Of a DNA stretch of 46,134 nucleotides, positions 18,270 through 25,912 are shown one piece after another. The number at the start of each line of letters is the position of its first letter. The first letter of the stretch is position 1. The position numbers were made by a program, and so were the translations under genes. The notes beneath the pieces were generated by a model, which worked only from the letters and a program-made list of their open reading frames with translations, was not told the origin of the DNA and searched no databases. Source of the DNA: Pseudomonadota bacterium (lineage in GTDB: Bacteria; Desulfobacterota; Desulfovibrionia; Desulfovibrionales; Desulfomicrobiaceae); assembly GCA_030529235.1 (NCBI GenBank), contig JAUMXF010000005.1, positions 1 to 46,134 of the forward strand. The letters run 5' to 3'.

Positions 18270-19460
18270 TCAGGGATGCCTTGGCCGGGGCGGCTTCGCC
18301 GGTGTCGCAGGCCGCGTCCGTTCCCGGCCGGAAGGGGCGGCCGCCAGGGTGCCGCGCACCAGACGCACCTCCTCCAGCGATATGCCCAGTTCCCCGGCAT
18401 ACCGCCTGGCCAGACGGATTTCGGGCCCGGCCAGCAGGGAGACGACCAGACCTTCCCGCCCGGCGCGGCCCGTGCGGCCGGCCCGGTGCAGATAGTCCCG
18501 GCTCTGGCTCGGGGCGTCCAGATTGATGATCAGATCCACTCCGGCAATGTCCAGTCCCCGCGCGGCGATATCCGATGCGATGAGCACCCGCGCCTCGCCC
18601 TTGCGAAAGCGTTCCAGAGCGGCCTGCCGGGCCAGCTTGTCCCGCGCGCCGTGCAGATCGGCAACGGGCAGGCCGTGATAGTTCAGGCGTTCGGCCACGC
18701 GTTCGGCGGTGCTGCCGCGATGGACGAAGATCAGTGTCCGGGGCGCTTCCAGACCGCGCACGATTCTGCGCGCCCAGTCGATTTTTTCCCGTTCTTCGCA
18801 GACCAGATAGACGTGCCGGATGGCCGGATTGATCCGCTCTTCCCGTACCTTGAGAAGCTCCATGTCCGGGGCCAGTTCGCGGGCCGCCCTGACCGCGCCC
18901 GGTCCTTCCGTGGCCGAGACGAAGACGTGGCACGGCGTTTTTTCCGGAGCGGCGGCAATGCGGCGGATATGGGCCATGCTTTCTTCCGCCAGCAGACGGT
19001 CGGCCTCGTCGAAAATCATCCATCGCACGCGGCGCGGCTTCAGCTTGCCCAGATCCATCAGATGCGCGATCCGTCCGGCCGAGCCTATGACCATGTGCGG
19101 CTTTTTTTTGAGCCCCTCGATCTGCCGGGACACGGCCACGCCGCCGATGAGCGGCTGGATGCGCGTGTCCAGGCCCGATTCCCGCGCAAGCTCCGAGGCC
19201 ACGCGGTAAATCTGCATGGCCAGTTCATGAGTGGGGGCCAGAATGACGGCCTGAATATCCGGTCTTTCCGGCTCGATCCGGGACAGGACGGGCAGGAGAT
19301 AGGCCAGGGTCTTGCCGGAACCGGTGCGTGAGACGATCCAGCCCGGCCGGCCCTGCAGAAGAGCGGGGACGGCCAGTTCCTGCACGGGCAGGGGCGTCAT
19401 GCCCTGTTTTTCCAGTGTCCGGGCCAGAGGGGGCAATATGCCCAGTTCGTCAAAAGTCAT
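18270..19460 (-). CDS. DEAD-box RNA helicase with divergent motifs
   Basis: ATP-dependent RNA helicase, 396 residues. Visible motifs: a Q-motif region (MTFDELG...PLPVQELAVPALL), I (SRTGSGKT), Ia (APTHELAMQ), GG, II (FDEAD), III (SAT), V (ASDIAARGLDIAGVD) and VI (HRAGRTGRAG). Several differ from the norm: SRTGSGKT for AxTGSGKT, GSAGRI where TPGR is usual, and HRAGR for HRIGR. The tail is short, basic and proline-rich, with no extra RNA-binding domain. I chose the ATG at 19460, which has GGAG eleven bases upstream; an ATG at 19505 would add 15 residues with no ribosome-binding site. A role in ribosome assembly or RNA decay is likely. Confidence 0.9.
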   Translation of the reverse strand: MTFDELGILPPLARTLEKQGMTPLPVQELAVPALLQGRPGWIVSRTGSGKTLAYLLPVLSRIEPERPDIQAVILAPTHELAMQIYRVASELARESGLDTRIQPLIGGVAVSRQIEGLKKKPHMVIGSAGRIAHLMDLGKLKPRRVRWMIFDEADRLLAEESMAHIRRIAAAPEKTPCHVFVSATEGPGAVRAARELAPDMELLKVREERINPAIRHVYLVCEEREKIDWARRIVRGLEAPRTLIFVHRGSTAERVAERLNYHGLPVADLHGARDKLARQAALERFRKGEARVLIASDIAARGLDIAGVDLIINLDAPSQSRDYLHRAGRTGRAGREGLVVSLLAGPEIRLARRYAGELGISLEEVRLVRGTLAAAPSGRERTRPATPAKPPRPRHP

Positions 19461-19622
19461 GCTCTTTTTCTCCGCGTGAGTCAGGGCGGACGCATCCACA
19501 CTCATTTTTTACAAACAACAGACACATCACAAGCACGCTGCCGGAGTCTTGGCCGCTGGCGTCGATGTTCTTGCCAGGAAGCGGTGGGCATTGGTAGTCC
19601 CCTGCAAGCCCCGATAACCAGC

Positions 19623-19639
19623 CCGAGATGAAATCTCGG
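19623..19639 (+). promoter_or_regulatory. Hairpin enclosing the start codon of the DMT exporter
   Basis: CCGAGAT (19623-19629), loop GAA and ATCTCGG (19633-19639) form a 7-bp perfect stem. The ATG (19628-19630) straddles the stem and loop. No clear ribosome-binding site lies upstream. This could lower or regulate translation. Confidence 0.35.
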
Positions 19640-20497
19640 TGGGAGGAGCCGACGAAACCCTATCTGTACGCGCTGGGCGCGATTCTGTGTTGGGCCAGCC
19701 TGCCGGCTGCTACGGGTGGCGGCCTGGACGGCCTTTCCGTGCCGGAACTGCTTTTTTTCAGCTTTGTTCCGGCGGCGGCGTATCTATCCGTGCAGGAAAT
19801 GCTGCTTGCCCGGCGGCCGCGTATTCCCTGGCCGGACATGAGGCTTACACTGCTCGGTCTGGCGGGCATTTTCGGCTATCACGCCATCTATTTTCTGGCC
19901 ATGGACCGCGCGCCGTTGGTGGAAGGAGCCATTCTCACCACCACCTGGTCCTTTTGGATCGTGGTTTTTTCTTCGGCGTTGACCAGAAAGCGGTTTTCCC
20001 TGCCGGTACTGGGCGCGGCCCTGTTGGGTCTGGCCGGAGCGGGGCTGGTGATTTCCGGTGGAAAGAGTCTCGATTTTTCTTTCAGATATCTACCCGGATA
20101 CGCGCTGGCGCTGACTTGCGGTCTTATCTGGAGTGGATTTTCCGTGGCGCTGTCCCGTCTGCGTCCGGGTCGTGACTACATGCCGGCCTTCACGGTACTG
20201 GCGGGGGTCTGCTCCACTCTGGTCTATATCGCGAGCGGGCCGGAAGGGTTGCCTCCGACCGGAGCTCTGCTTTCGGCCCTGTATCTGGGTCTTGTGCCTT
20301 TGAGCCTGTCTTTTTCTCTTTGGAACCGGGCCGTGACCACGGGCAATATGACGACCATCGGCTGTCTGACCTACCTTACACCGCCTCTGGCCGTGTTTCT
20401 TACGGCTCTCATCAGAGGTGAGGCCGTCACGGCGCAGGCCGTATGGGGCCTCGCCCTCATTCTGACGGCGGCCGTTTTAGGCCGGCGCGTGGGCTGA
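19628..20497 (+). CDS. DMT-superfamily (EamA) transporter
   Basis: Ten-helix membrane transporter, 289 residues, made of two EamA repeats. Each repeat shows the family pattern: PYLYALGAILCWASLPAA opens the first, and YALALTCGLIWSGFSVALSR the second. The middle helix pair includes AIYFLAMDRAPLVEGAIL and the C-terminal repeat SLWNRAVTTGNMTTIGCL. Members export amino acids or other metabolites, but this one cannot be assigned. The start codon lies in a hairpin and lacks a clear Shine-Dalgarno, although no better start exists downstream. The gene is monocistronic and convergent with tcdA, with a long palindrome between them. Confidence 0.88.
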   Translation: MKSRWEEPTKPYLYALGAILCWASLPAATGGGLDGLSVPELLFFSFVPAAAYLSVQEMLLARRPRIPWPDMRLTLLGLAGIFGYHAIYFLAMDRAPLVEGAILTTTWSFWIVVFSSALTRKRFSLPVLGAALLGLAGAGLVISGGKSLDFSFRYLPGYALALTCGLIWSGFSVALSRLRPGRDYMPAFTVLAGVCSTLVYIASGPEGLPPTGALLSALYLGLVPLSLSFSLWNRAVTTGNMTTIGCLTYLTPPLAVFLTALIRGEAVTAQAVWGLALILTAAVLGRRVG

Positions 20498-20538
20498 AGC
20501 GGTCAAGGGTCGCTCCACTTCGAAATATTTCCGACCTT

Positions 20539-20578
20539 CCTGTTCGGCCGCGAGGACATGTCCTCGCGGCCGAACAGG
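20539..20578. repeat. 40-base perfect palindrome between convergent genes
   Basis: Each arm is 20 bases (CCTGTTCGGCCGCGAGGACA and its exact reverse complement), with no spacer. It lies between the DMT exporter and tcdA stops. Neither strand has a T-tract after it, so it is not a normal intrinsic terminator, though the transcript would form a very stable hairpin from either direction. Confidence 0.9.
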
Positions 20579-20680
20579 CAAAAGGGTCCAGGGGGTGCAG
20601 GGCGGCGCCCCGTTCGTTCACGTCAAACGCAGTTTTCCTGCTCGCTCCTTGCGGAGTGGTTCGTCCACTGCATTCGCGCC

Positions 20681-21448
20681 CTATTCCTTTTCCCACTTCT
20701 CGTCCCGGCCCAGCAGCAGACGTATGGTTTCTCCGGCCACATGCAGACCGAACATGCCTGTCAGATAGGAGATGGACCCGATGGGCGCGCGCGGCCGCCC
20801 CGGCCGGTTCTGTTCCGGGGCTTCCTCCAGAACAGGGGTGTTTTTGTTCTGAGCCTGCTCCACGGAAAACACGCAGCGCACGCCGGAAGAGATGTTGCGG
20901 TGGCGCAGGCTCTTGCGGATGATCTGAGCCAGCGGGCACATGAAGGATTTGGAAATGTCGGCGGTACGGATGCGGGAAGGGTCCAGTTTGGCCGCCGCGC
21001 CCATGCTGGACACCACCGGCAGACCCATGCCGCGGGCCGCCACAATCAGGTTCACCTTGGAATTGACGCCGTCGATGGCGTCCACCACCACGTTGAACCC
21101 GGGCGAAAGAAGCGCCGCCGCGTTGTCGCCGTTCACGAATTCCACGCGGGCGTCCACCCGGCAGGACGGATTGATGTCCATGATCCGTTCGCAGGCCACA
21201 TGGGCCTTGAACCTGCCCACGGTGGATTCCAGAGCCAGCAGCTGGCGGTTGATGTTGGAACGGCTCACGGTGTCGTGATCGAACAGGGCAAGGCCGCCCA
21301 CTCCGGCCCTGGCCAGACTTTCCACCACGTAGGAACCCACCGCGCCCAGACCGAACACGGCCACCGTGGCTGCTTGCAGGCGGTCCAGTTCCTCTTCGCC
21401 GATGAGTTGCAGGGTGCGGGCAAAGCGCGTCAGGGTATCGGTGCTCAT
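20681..21448 (-). CDS. tcdA: tRNA t6A37 dehydratase TcdA (CsdL), ThiF/MoeB-like E1
   Basis: ATP-dependent enzyme of the E1-like family that converts t6A at tRNA position 37 to its cyclic form. The 255 residues show the nucleotide site (VFGLGAVGSYVVESLARAGVG), the metal/ATP motif DHDTVSRSNINRQLLAL, and DAIDGVNSKVNLI, and the C-terminal part (SISYLTGMFGLHVAGETIRLLLG) fits TcdA rather than ThiF or MoeB. The ATG at 21448 overlaps the TatD gene stop by four bases, so the two are co-translated. From the family, the product is membrane-associated in E. coli. A sulfur-carrier role cannot be excluded but is less likely. Confidence 0.88.
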   Translation of the reverse strand: MSTDTLTRFARTLQLIGEEELDRLQAATVAVFGLGAVGSYVVESLARAGVGGLALFDHDTVSRSNINRQLLALESTVGRFKAHVACERIMDINPSCRVDARVEFVNGDNAAALLSPGFNVVVDAIDGVNSKVNLIVAARGMGLPVVSSMGAAAKLDPSRIRTADISKSFMCPLAQIIRKSLRHRNISSGVRCVFSVEQAQNKNTPVLEEAPEQNRPGRPRAPIGSISYLTGMFGLHVAGETIRLLLGRDEKWEKE

Positions 21449-22251
21449 CGGCCGTCCTCTCCGTTGCAGGCGAAAAAACGGCGGGCGTTGGCCGCCGTGT
21501 ACCGGGCCAGTTCCTTGGGATCCTCGCCGCGCAGACCGGCCAGGGTTTCCACCACGAGAGGCAGGTAGGCCGGTTCGTTGCGCTCGAAAGGTACGCCGGG
21601 CGGCGCGATGGCCGGACTGTCGGATTCCACCAGCAGACGGCCGGGCGAGATGCGTATGCAGGCCGTGCGGGCCTTGCGGTTGGCCGGGCGGGTGATGGAC
21701 GCGCACACGGAAATGTGAAAGCCGAGCTTTTCGAATACCGGAACCATCTCGTGGGAACCGGCATAGGCGTGGAGCATCATGCGCGGCGGCCGCTCGGGCA
21801 TGTCCCGGATCAGGTCCGCCAGACGGCCGAAGGCCTTGCGGCAGTGGATGCTCACGGGGCGGGCGTATTTTGCGGCCAGGGCCATCTGGGCCAGGAATAC
21901 GCGCTCCTGTTCGGCGTCGTTGCGTTCGGGCAGGGCGTTGTCCAGACCGATTTCCCCCACGGCCACGGGATGCGCGGCCACCAGTTCCTCCAGACGGTCC
22001 AGCCAGTGCGGCGAACGTCCGCCCACATACCACGGATGCAGGCCCAGGGAGACATGCACGTCCTTGTGGGTGCGGCCAAGGCCGAGCACATAGTCCCAGT
22101 CGTCCTCGCCGGTGCCGTTGCAGCACATCAGGGCCACTCCGGCCGCTCTGGCCCGGATCAGGGCCGGAGCCAGACCGTGGCGCAGAAAGCCGTCCTGCAG
22201 ATGGCAGTGCGCGTCCACAAGACCGGCATACATCCCGTTGTCCGGGTTCAT
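21445..22251 (-). CDS. TatD-family metal-dependent hydrolase (DNase)
   Basis: TIM-barrel metallohydrolase, 268 residues, of the TatD/YcfH group, whose members act as 3'-5' exonucleases or D-aminoacyl-tRNA-like hydrolases. The metal ligands are visible: DAHCHL near the start, GEIGLD in the middle, SIHCRKAFG, MLHAY and the final VESDSPAI. The usual GLDY is GLDN here. The ATG at 22251 is divergent from the sirtuin gene, with 72 bases between the starts. It shares an operon with tcdA through an ATGA overlap. The substrate is not predicted. Confidence 0.92.
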   Translation of the reverse strand: MNPDNGMYAGLVDAHCHLQDGFLRHGLAPALIRARAAGVALMCCNGTGEDDWDYVLGLGRTHKDVHVSLGLHPWYVGGRSPHWLDRLEELVAAHPVAVGEIGLDNALPERNDAEQERVFLAQMALAAKYARPVSIHCRKAFGRLADLIRDMPERPPRMMLHAYAGSHEMVPVFEKLGFHISVCASITRPANRKARTACIRISPGRLLVESDSPAIAPPGVPFERNEPAYLPLVVETLAGLRGEDPKELARYTAANARRFFACNGEDGR

Positions 22252-22323
22252 GAAAACTCCGTTGTTTTTCCTTTTGCCGCGCGGTTCCGGTCTGTGCTAC
22301 CCCAGTCGGAAAGAGGGAACGCC

Positions 22324-23016
22324 ATGGAAAGAAAACATGTTGTGGCTCTGACCGGGGCGGGCATCAGCGCCGAGAGCGGCCTGTCCACTTTCCGGGATGA
22401 AGACGGCCTGTGGAGCAAATTCCGCGTGGAAGACGTGGCCACACCCCAGGCCTTTGCCCGCAATCCCGGCCGGGTGCTCGAATTTTACAATCAGCGCCGG
22501 CGTCAGTTGCGGGATGCCGCTCCCAACGCGGCCCATACGGCCCTTGCCCGGCTGGAGCAAGGGTACAGGGTGAGCATTGTCACCCAGAACGTGGACGACC
22601 TGCACGAAAGGGCCGGGTCGTCCAGCATTCTGCATCTGCACGGACAGCTCAGGTTGGCGTGCAGCACGCTGGACCCGGACTACGTGGTGGACATCGGCTA
22701 CGAGCCCATCGCTCTGGGCGATCTTTGCCCCGGAGGCGGACAGCTGCGTCCGGCCATCGTCTGGTTCGGCGAACCCGTGCCCATGATGGACCGCGCCCGC
22801 GAGATCGTGGCTTCGGCGGATGTGCTCATGGTCATCGGAACGTCTCTGGCCGTGTACCCGGCTGCCTTTCTGGCCCACGAGGCGCCGTCCGGCGCGTCCG
22901 TTCTGGTTGTCGATCCGAAAGCCGAACCCGGCCGGGTGGCCGGTGCCGTGGTCCATCGGGAAAAGGCCGCCCGGTGCGTGCCCCGGTTGGTGGAAGAACT
23001 GCTGCAAAAGAGGTGA
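22324..23016 (+). CDS. cobB: Sirtuin-type NAD-dependent protein deacylase, zinc-less
   Basis: Removes acyl groups from lysines using NAD+. The 230 residues show the NAD site (GAGISAESGLSTFRDEDGLW), QNVDDLHERAG and the catalytic His in HLHG (residue 106). Tyr55 and Arg58 (FYNQR) match the Y-x-x-R pair that gives SIRT5 and E. coli CobB desuccinylase activity. The four-cysteine zinc site is absent: only two cysteines lie in that region, which reads DIGYEPIALGDLCPGGGQLRP. That wording, together with FRDEDGLW, resembles Bacteroidetes sirtuins, so transfer is possible. The start (ATG 22324) is chosen where likeness begins. A tiny membrane ORF follows after three bases. Confidence 0.9.
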   Translation: MERKHVVALTGAGISAESGLSTFRDEDGLWSKFRVEDVATPQAFARNPGRVLEFYNQRRRQLRDAAPNAAHTALARLEQGYRVSIVTQNVDDLHERAGSSSILHLHGQLRLACSTLDPDYVVDIGYEPIALGDLCPGGGQLRPAIVWFGEPVPMMDRAREIVASADVLMVIGTSLAVYPAAFLAHEAPSGASVLVVDPKAEPGRVAGAVVHREKAARCVPRLVEELLQKR

Positions 23017-23019
23017 ACG

Positions 23020-23178
23020 ATGGAAAATCTGCTTTACGTGCTGCTTTTCGTGGCGGCCTGGGTACTGCTGGTCAAAATTGTCTTTCCCAGGCTCGGCATT
23101 CACGGTTGAGACCCGGAACCCGGGGGCTGCGGTCGGCAGCCCGAAGAACGTCCGGAGAATCAGGAACATCAGTCATGA
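23020..23178 (+). CDS. Small membrane protein, candidate selenoprotein (in-frame UGA)
   Basis: ATG 23020 follows the sirtuin stop by three bases, with a strong GAGGTGA. The first 29 codons encode one membrane helix (NLLYVLLFVAAWVLLVKIVF) and PRLGIHG, then TGA (23107-23109). If that TGA is read as selenocysteine, the frame continues with DPEPGGCGRQPEERPENQEH and ends at TGA 23176-23178, giving 52 residues. A hairpin with a GGUCG loop lies 14 bases after the TGA, at the distance and with the loop expected of a bacterial SECIS. From memory, small single-helix deltaproteobacterial proteins have LGVxTC...GxC at this place, so Sec would pair with the downstream Cys. If there is no recoding, it is a 29-residue protein ending at 23109. 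Confidence 0.5.
23124..23142 (+). promoter_or_regulatory. Candidate bacterial SECIS hairpin
   Basis: GGGCTGC (23124-23130), loop GGTCG (23131-23135) and GCAGCCC (23136-23142) form a 7-bp perfect stem. The loop starts 21 bases after the in-frame TGA. GGUC in the apical loop is the feature SelB recognises in the E. coli fdhF element. The bulged U of fdhF is not seen, so this is a candidate only. Confidence 0.45.
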
Positions 23179-23580
23179 TGCAGACAGCTCGGTCATGATG
23201 AGCCCCACGAAGCCGGAGGCCTGGTGCCGGAACTCCCACCCCAGATGTGCGTGGCACTCCGCGCACAGGGCGAATCTCCAGGCATAGCCGGGAAACCAGG
23301 TGAAGGCCTCGGTGAATTCTCCTTCAAAGCGGCAGCCCGGCGCGGCCGTGAAGCATGTCATTTCAAACAGAATGCCCGCCGGGTTGAACAGATTGTGCCG
23401 GTACCGGCCGTCCATGGCGATCCTGTCCCGGGTTTTGGTCACAGGCCGGGAACAGGTCCGGCACAGGAGCCAGTCCTCCGGCTCCGGAGCCTGATGCTCC
23501 TGCCGGGCGGGAGCTGGGGCGTATTCGGGATTCTCCCGGAACAGGAAATGGCGGGTCGAGTCCATGGGGGAGTGAGGCAT
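23173..23580 (-). CDS. Cereblon-like CULT-domain protein
   Basis: A stand-alone CULT domain, the thalidomide-binding fold of human cereblon. With the ATG at 23580 it has 135 residues. Zinc ligands are Cys40/Cys43 (CRTC) and Cys106/Cys109 (CAEC). The tri-tryptophan pocket is complete: Trp95 and Trp101 in WFPGYAW, Trp115 in HLGWEF, with Phe117 matching human Phe402. Asn66-Pro67 matches human Asn351-Pro352; human His378 is replaced by Phe93. An ATG at 23565 is an alternative start. It follows the GH57 gene by eight bases. Its stop overlaps that of the candidate selenoprotein in the palindrome TCATGA. Bacterial CULT proteins bind cyclic imides and uridine-like ligands in vitro; the cellular role is unknown. 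Confidence 0.9.
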   Translation of the reverse strand: MPHSPMDSTRHFLFRENPEYAPAPARQEHQAPEPEDWLLCRTCSRPVTKTRDRIAMDGRYRHNLFNPAGILFEMTCFTAAPGCRFEGEFTEAFTWFPGYAWRFALCAECHAHLGWEFRHQASGFVGLIMTELSAS

Positions 23581-23588
23581 TCGTTCGC

Positions 23589-25703
23589 TCAGTCGGGCCG
23601 GACGGCCAGCCCCAGCAACTGGCACAGCTCGGCGTGCACGTCCCGGCCGGGCAGCTCCATGACCATGTTCTGAACCTGCCAGAACCAGACGCGCAGGCCG
23701 AGCTTGCGCGCCCGCACGATGAGCCCGCTCAGGTCGTGGGCGCTCCGGGGCAGTTCCTGAGCCAGACGTACGCCGTGAGCCTCGGTTTCGCGTTCGAGCA
23801 TGGCTCGTGCGGCCTCGTTTTTTTCCAGAGTTCTCCGCAGCCAGACCACCGTGTCTTCGGACAGATTCATTTCTCCGGACAGCCAGTTCCAGCTCAGGCC
23901 GGGCAGCAGCAGGGCCAGCCTGCCCCGCGCGCGGTCTTCGGACGCGCCGTTCAGAAAGGGGGCCAGCGCCAGAGCCAGAGATGCAGACTGGCGCAGCAGG
24001 CCATCCTCATTCCGCGCGGACAGGCGCAGGCTCATTTCAGCGGCATGGCGCGCCGGCGGAGGAGCTGGTTCGGCGATCCGCATCCGGACGCTCTCTTCTT
24101 CCAGTGTGGCCGGCCAGAAAGCCTGAAGCGCCAGCTCCGGGCCTTCGGTTTGTGCCCGCAGCCGAAGGCCCGGCCAGGATATTTCGTGCGGGCCGCCGGG
24201 AGGAAAATAGAGAGCCAGGCTCCGCAGCGAAGGCCGGCGTGGATTGATCATGGTTTCCCACAGCGCCGCGCCGTCCCATTTATCGTCCACGTTGGATTGG
24301 GCCTCGGACAGGATGCGCACGAAGCCGTCCTCCACATCGGGTCCGCCGCAAGCGCGCAGCAGATCGAGCGTCCGCCGGGCCGAGGTCAGGGCGTTGAGCG
24401 GCTCCAGACCCGAAATGTCGTCGAAGAACCAGGCGCAGCTGGCGAAACTGGCCAGCGCCAGACGCTGCATGAGCAGGAGCCTGCAGGCGCTGGTTTTTTC
24501 CGCGCCAGCCAGCTTTTTCCGGCCGTGGCGGTCCAGAAAGGATTCCAGAGTCTCCGTCCCGGCCAGCGTCAGGCCGTATCCCCGCAGGGCCAGATTCGGA
24601 TCGGTGAAAAACTCCGCGCCGCGCCGGAAAAAATGTTCATCCGCGTAATACTTCAGATAATTGAGGCAGCGGCGCAGGGGCCGTCTCCAGTCCTGGGTCC
24701 AGTCCGGGTGTCCGTTCCCGGAGCAGCCGCAATGCGTTTTCCATCTTTCCAGGCCGTGGGCGCAGCTCCAGGACGTGTTTTCGTGCAGGAGGACCTCGTG
24801 TTCGGCCGGGTGCGCCGCCAGGTACGCGGCGTAATTGGTCAGGGCCAGATTGTCGCGTCCCTGCCGGGCCTGGTCCACCACATAGGCCAGAGCCATTTCG
24901 CCGAAGGGAAAATGATGGCCGTAGGATTCGCCGTCCGTGGCGATGTTCCGCAGGCCGCCGGAAAAGGAGGCCGCGAGCCTGTTCCAGAAGTTTTCCCCGT
25001 TTTCCAGCAGCCGCTCGAAGGCCACGGCCTGGGACGTGGGGCCGTGGTAGAAAAACACGGTTATGGACTTGCCTTGGGACAGGCGGACCAGATAGGGCCG
25101 CGTGGTGTCGAGGGTGTCGGCGGAAACGGGGCGGAATCCGGCTTCTCCGGGGCGGCGCACGGAGGCCGCCTGCCGGGGCGCCAGAATGGTGAAGGCTATT
25201 CCGGCGTCGGCCAGCGTTTCCAGAGTGGGCAGATCCACGGCGGTTTCGGCCAGCCACATGCCTTCGGGATCGCGGCCGAAGCGCTGCCTGAAATCCTGAA
25301 CAGCCCACTGCACTTCCAGAGTTTTGTCCAGTTCCGTGGCCAGCGGCATGATGGGATGGTGATAGACTTGGGCCAGAGCGTTGCCGTGTCCCCAGCGGGC
25401 GAGGCTTTCGGCGTCCGCCGCCAGAATGCGGGCGTAGGTTTCGGGCGCGTGCCGTTCCATCCAGGACAGGAGCGTCGGCCCGAAATTGAAGCTCATCCAG
25501 GCATAGCAGTTGATCATCTCCCGGATCAGGCCCTGACTGTCCAGCCTGCGTGCCGCGCCGAGGGGCGCGTAGCACTGCCGGGTGATGCGCGCGTTCCAGT
25601 CGTGGTCCGGTCCGGCCCCGTTTTCGGGCAGGACGTCCTCGATCCAGGGGTCGAGGCGCGGAGGCTGGTAAAAGTGGCCGTGGATGCACAGAAATCTGGT
25701 CAT
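23589..25703 (-). CDS. GH57-family glycoside hydrolase with DUF3536-like C-terminus
   Basis: Large cytoplasmic glycoside hydrolase, 704 residues, no signal peptide. The N-terminal (beta/alpha)7 barrel opens with LCIHGHFYQPPRLDPW, the GH57 motif 1, and contains MWLAETAVD, the motif 3 region with the probable catalytic Glu, and TDGESYGHHFPFGEMAL, which carries the acid Asp. The C-terminal half (from about residue 300: LHENTSWSCAHGLERWKTHCGC) matches the DUF3536-type extension. GH57 enzymes act on alpha-glucans (amylase, branching, glucanotransferase). I chose ATG 25703 because GGAG lies six bases before it. The CULT gene follows after eight bases, so the two are probably co-transcribed. Confidence 0.9.
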   Translation of the reverse strand: MTRFLCIHGHFYQPPRLDPWIEDVLPENGAGPDHDWNARITRQCYAPLGAARRLDSQGLIREMINCYAWMSFNFGPTLLSWMERHAPETYARILAADAESLARWGHGNALAQVYHHPIMPLATELDKTLEVQWAVQDFRQRFGRDPEGMWLAETAVDLPTLETLADAGIAFTILAPRQAASVRRPGEAGFRPVSADTLDTTRPYLVRLSQGKSITVFFYHGPTSQAVAFERLLENGENFWNRLAASFSGGLRNIATDGESYGHHFPFGEMALAYVVDQARQGRDNLALTNYAAYLAAHPAEHEVLLHENTSWSCAHGLERWKTHCGCSGNGHPDWTQDWRRPLRRCLNYLKYYADEHFFRRGAEFFTDPNLALRGYGLTLAGTETLESFLDRHGRKKLAGAEKTSACRLLLMQRLALASFASCAWFFDDISGLEPLNALTSARRTLDLLRACGGPDVEDGFVRILSEAQSNVDDKWDGAALWETMINPRRPSLRSLALYFPPGGPHEISWPGLRLRAQTEGPELALQAFWPATLEEESVRMRIAEPAPPPARHAAEMSLRLSARNEDGLLRQSASLALALAPFLNGASEDRARGRLALLLPGLSWNWLSGEMNLSEDTVVWLRRTLEKNEAARAMLERETEAHGVRLAQELPRSAHDLSGLIVRARKLGLRVWFWQVQNMVMELPGRDVHAELCQLLGLAVRPD

Positions 25704-25773
25704 GAATGGCTCCGGATGCGGATTTTTCACGGGATGCCTCTCCGCCGGAGGCGGGGACGGGAGACTGCTAGCA

Positions 25774-25791
25774 ACGGGCCGGGCGGCCCGT
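25774..25791. other. Inverted repeat in the GH57/rdgC divergent region
   Basis: ACGGGCC, spacer GGGC and GGCCCGT form a 7-bp perfect inverted repeat between divergent genes. It could be an operator for either promoter; nothing more can be said from one copy. Confidence 0.3.
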
Positions 25792-25912
25792 CAAAGCGCA
25801 ATTTGACGCCATCCGGACGGAAACAGCAAGCGAGAGTCCTGAATCCGTCCCGCGAGAGGATGGTTTCAGGCGGAAAATATCTGGCGGAGTGAACGCCGCC
25901 AAGGAGGATGTC

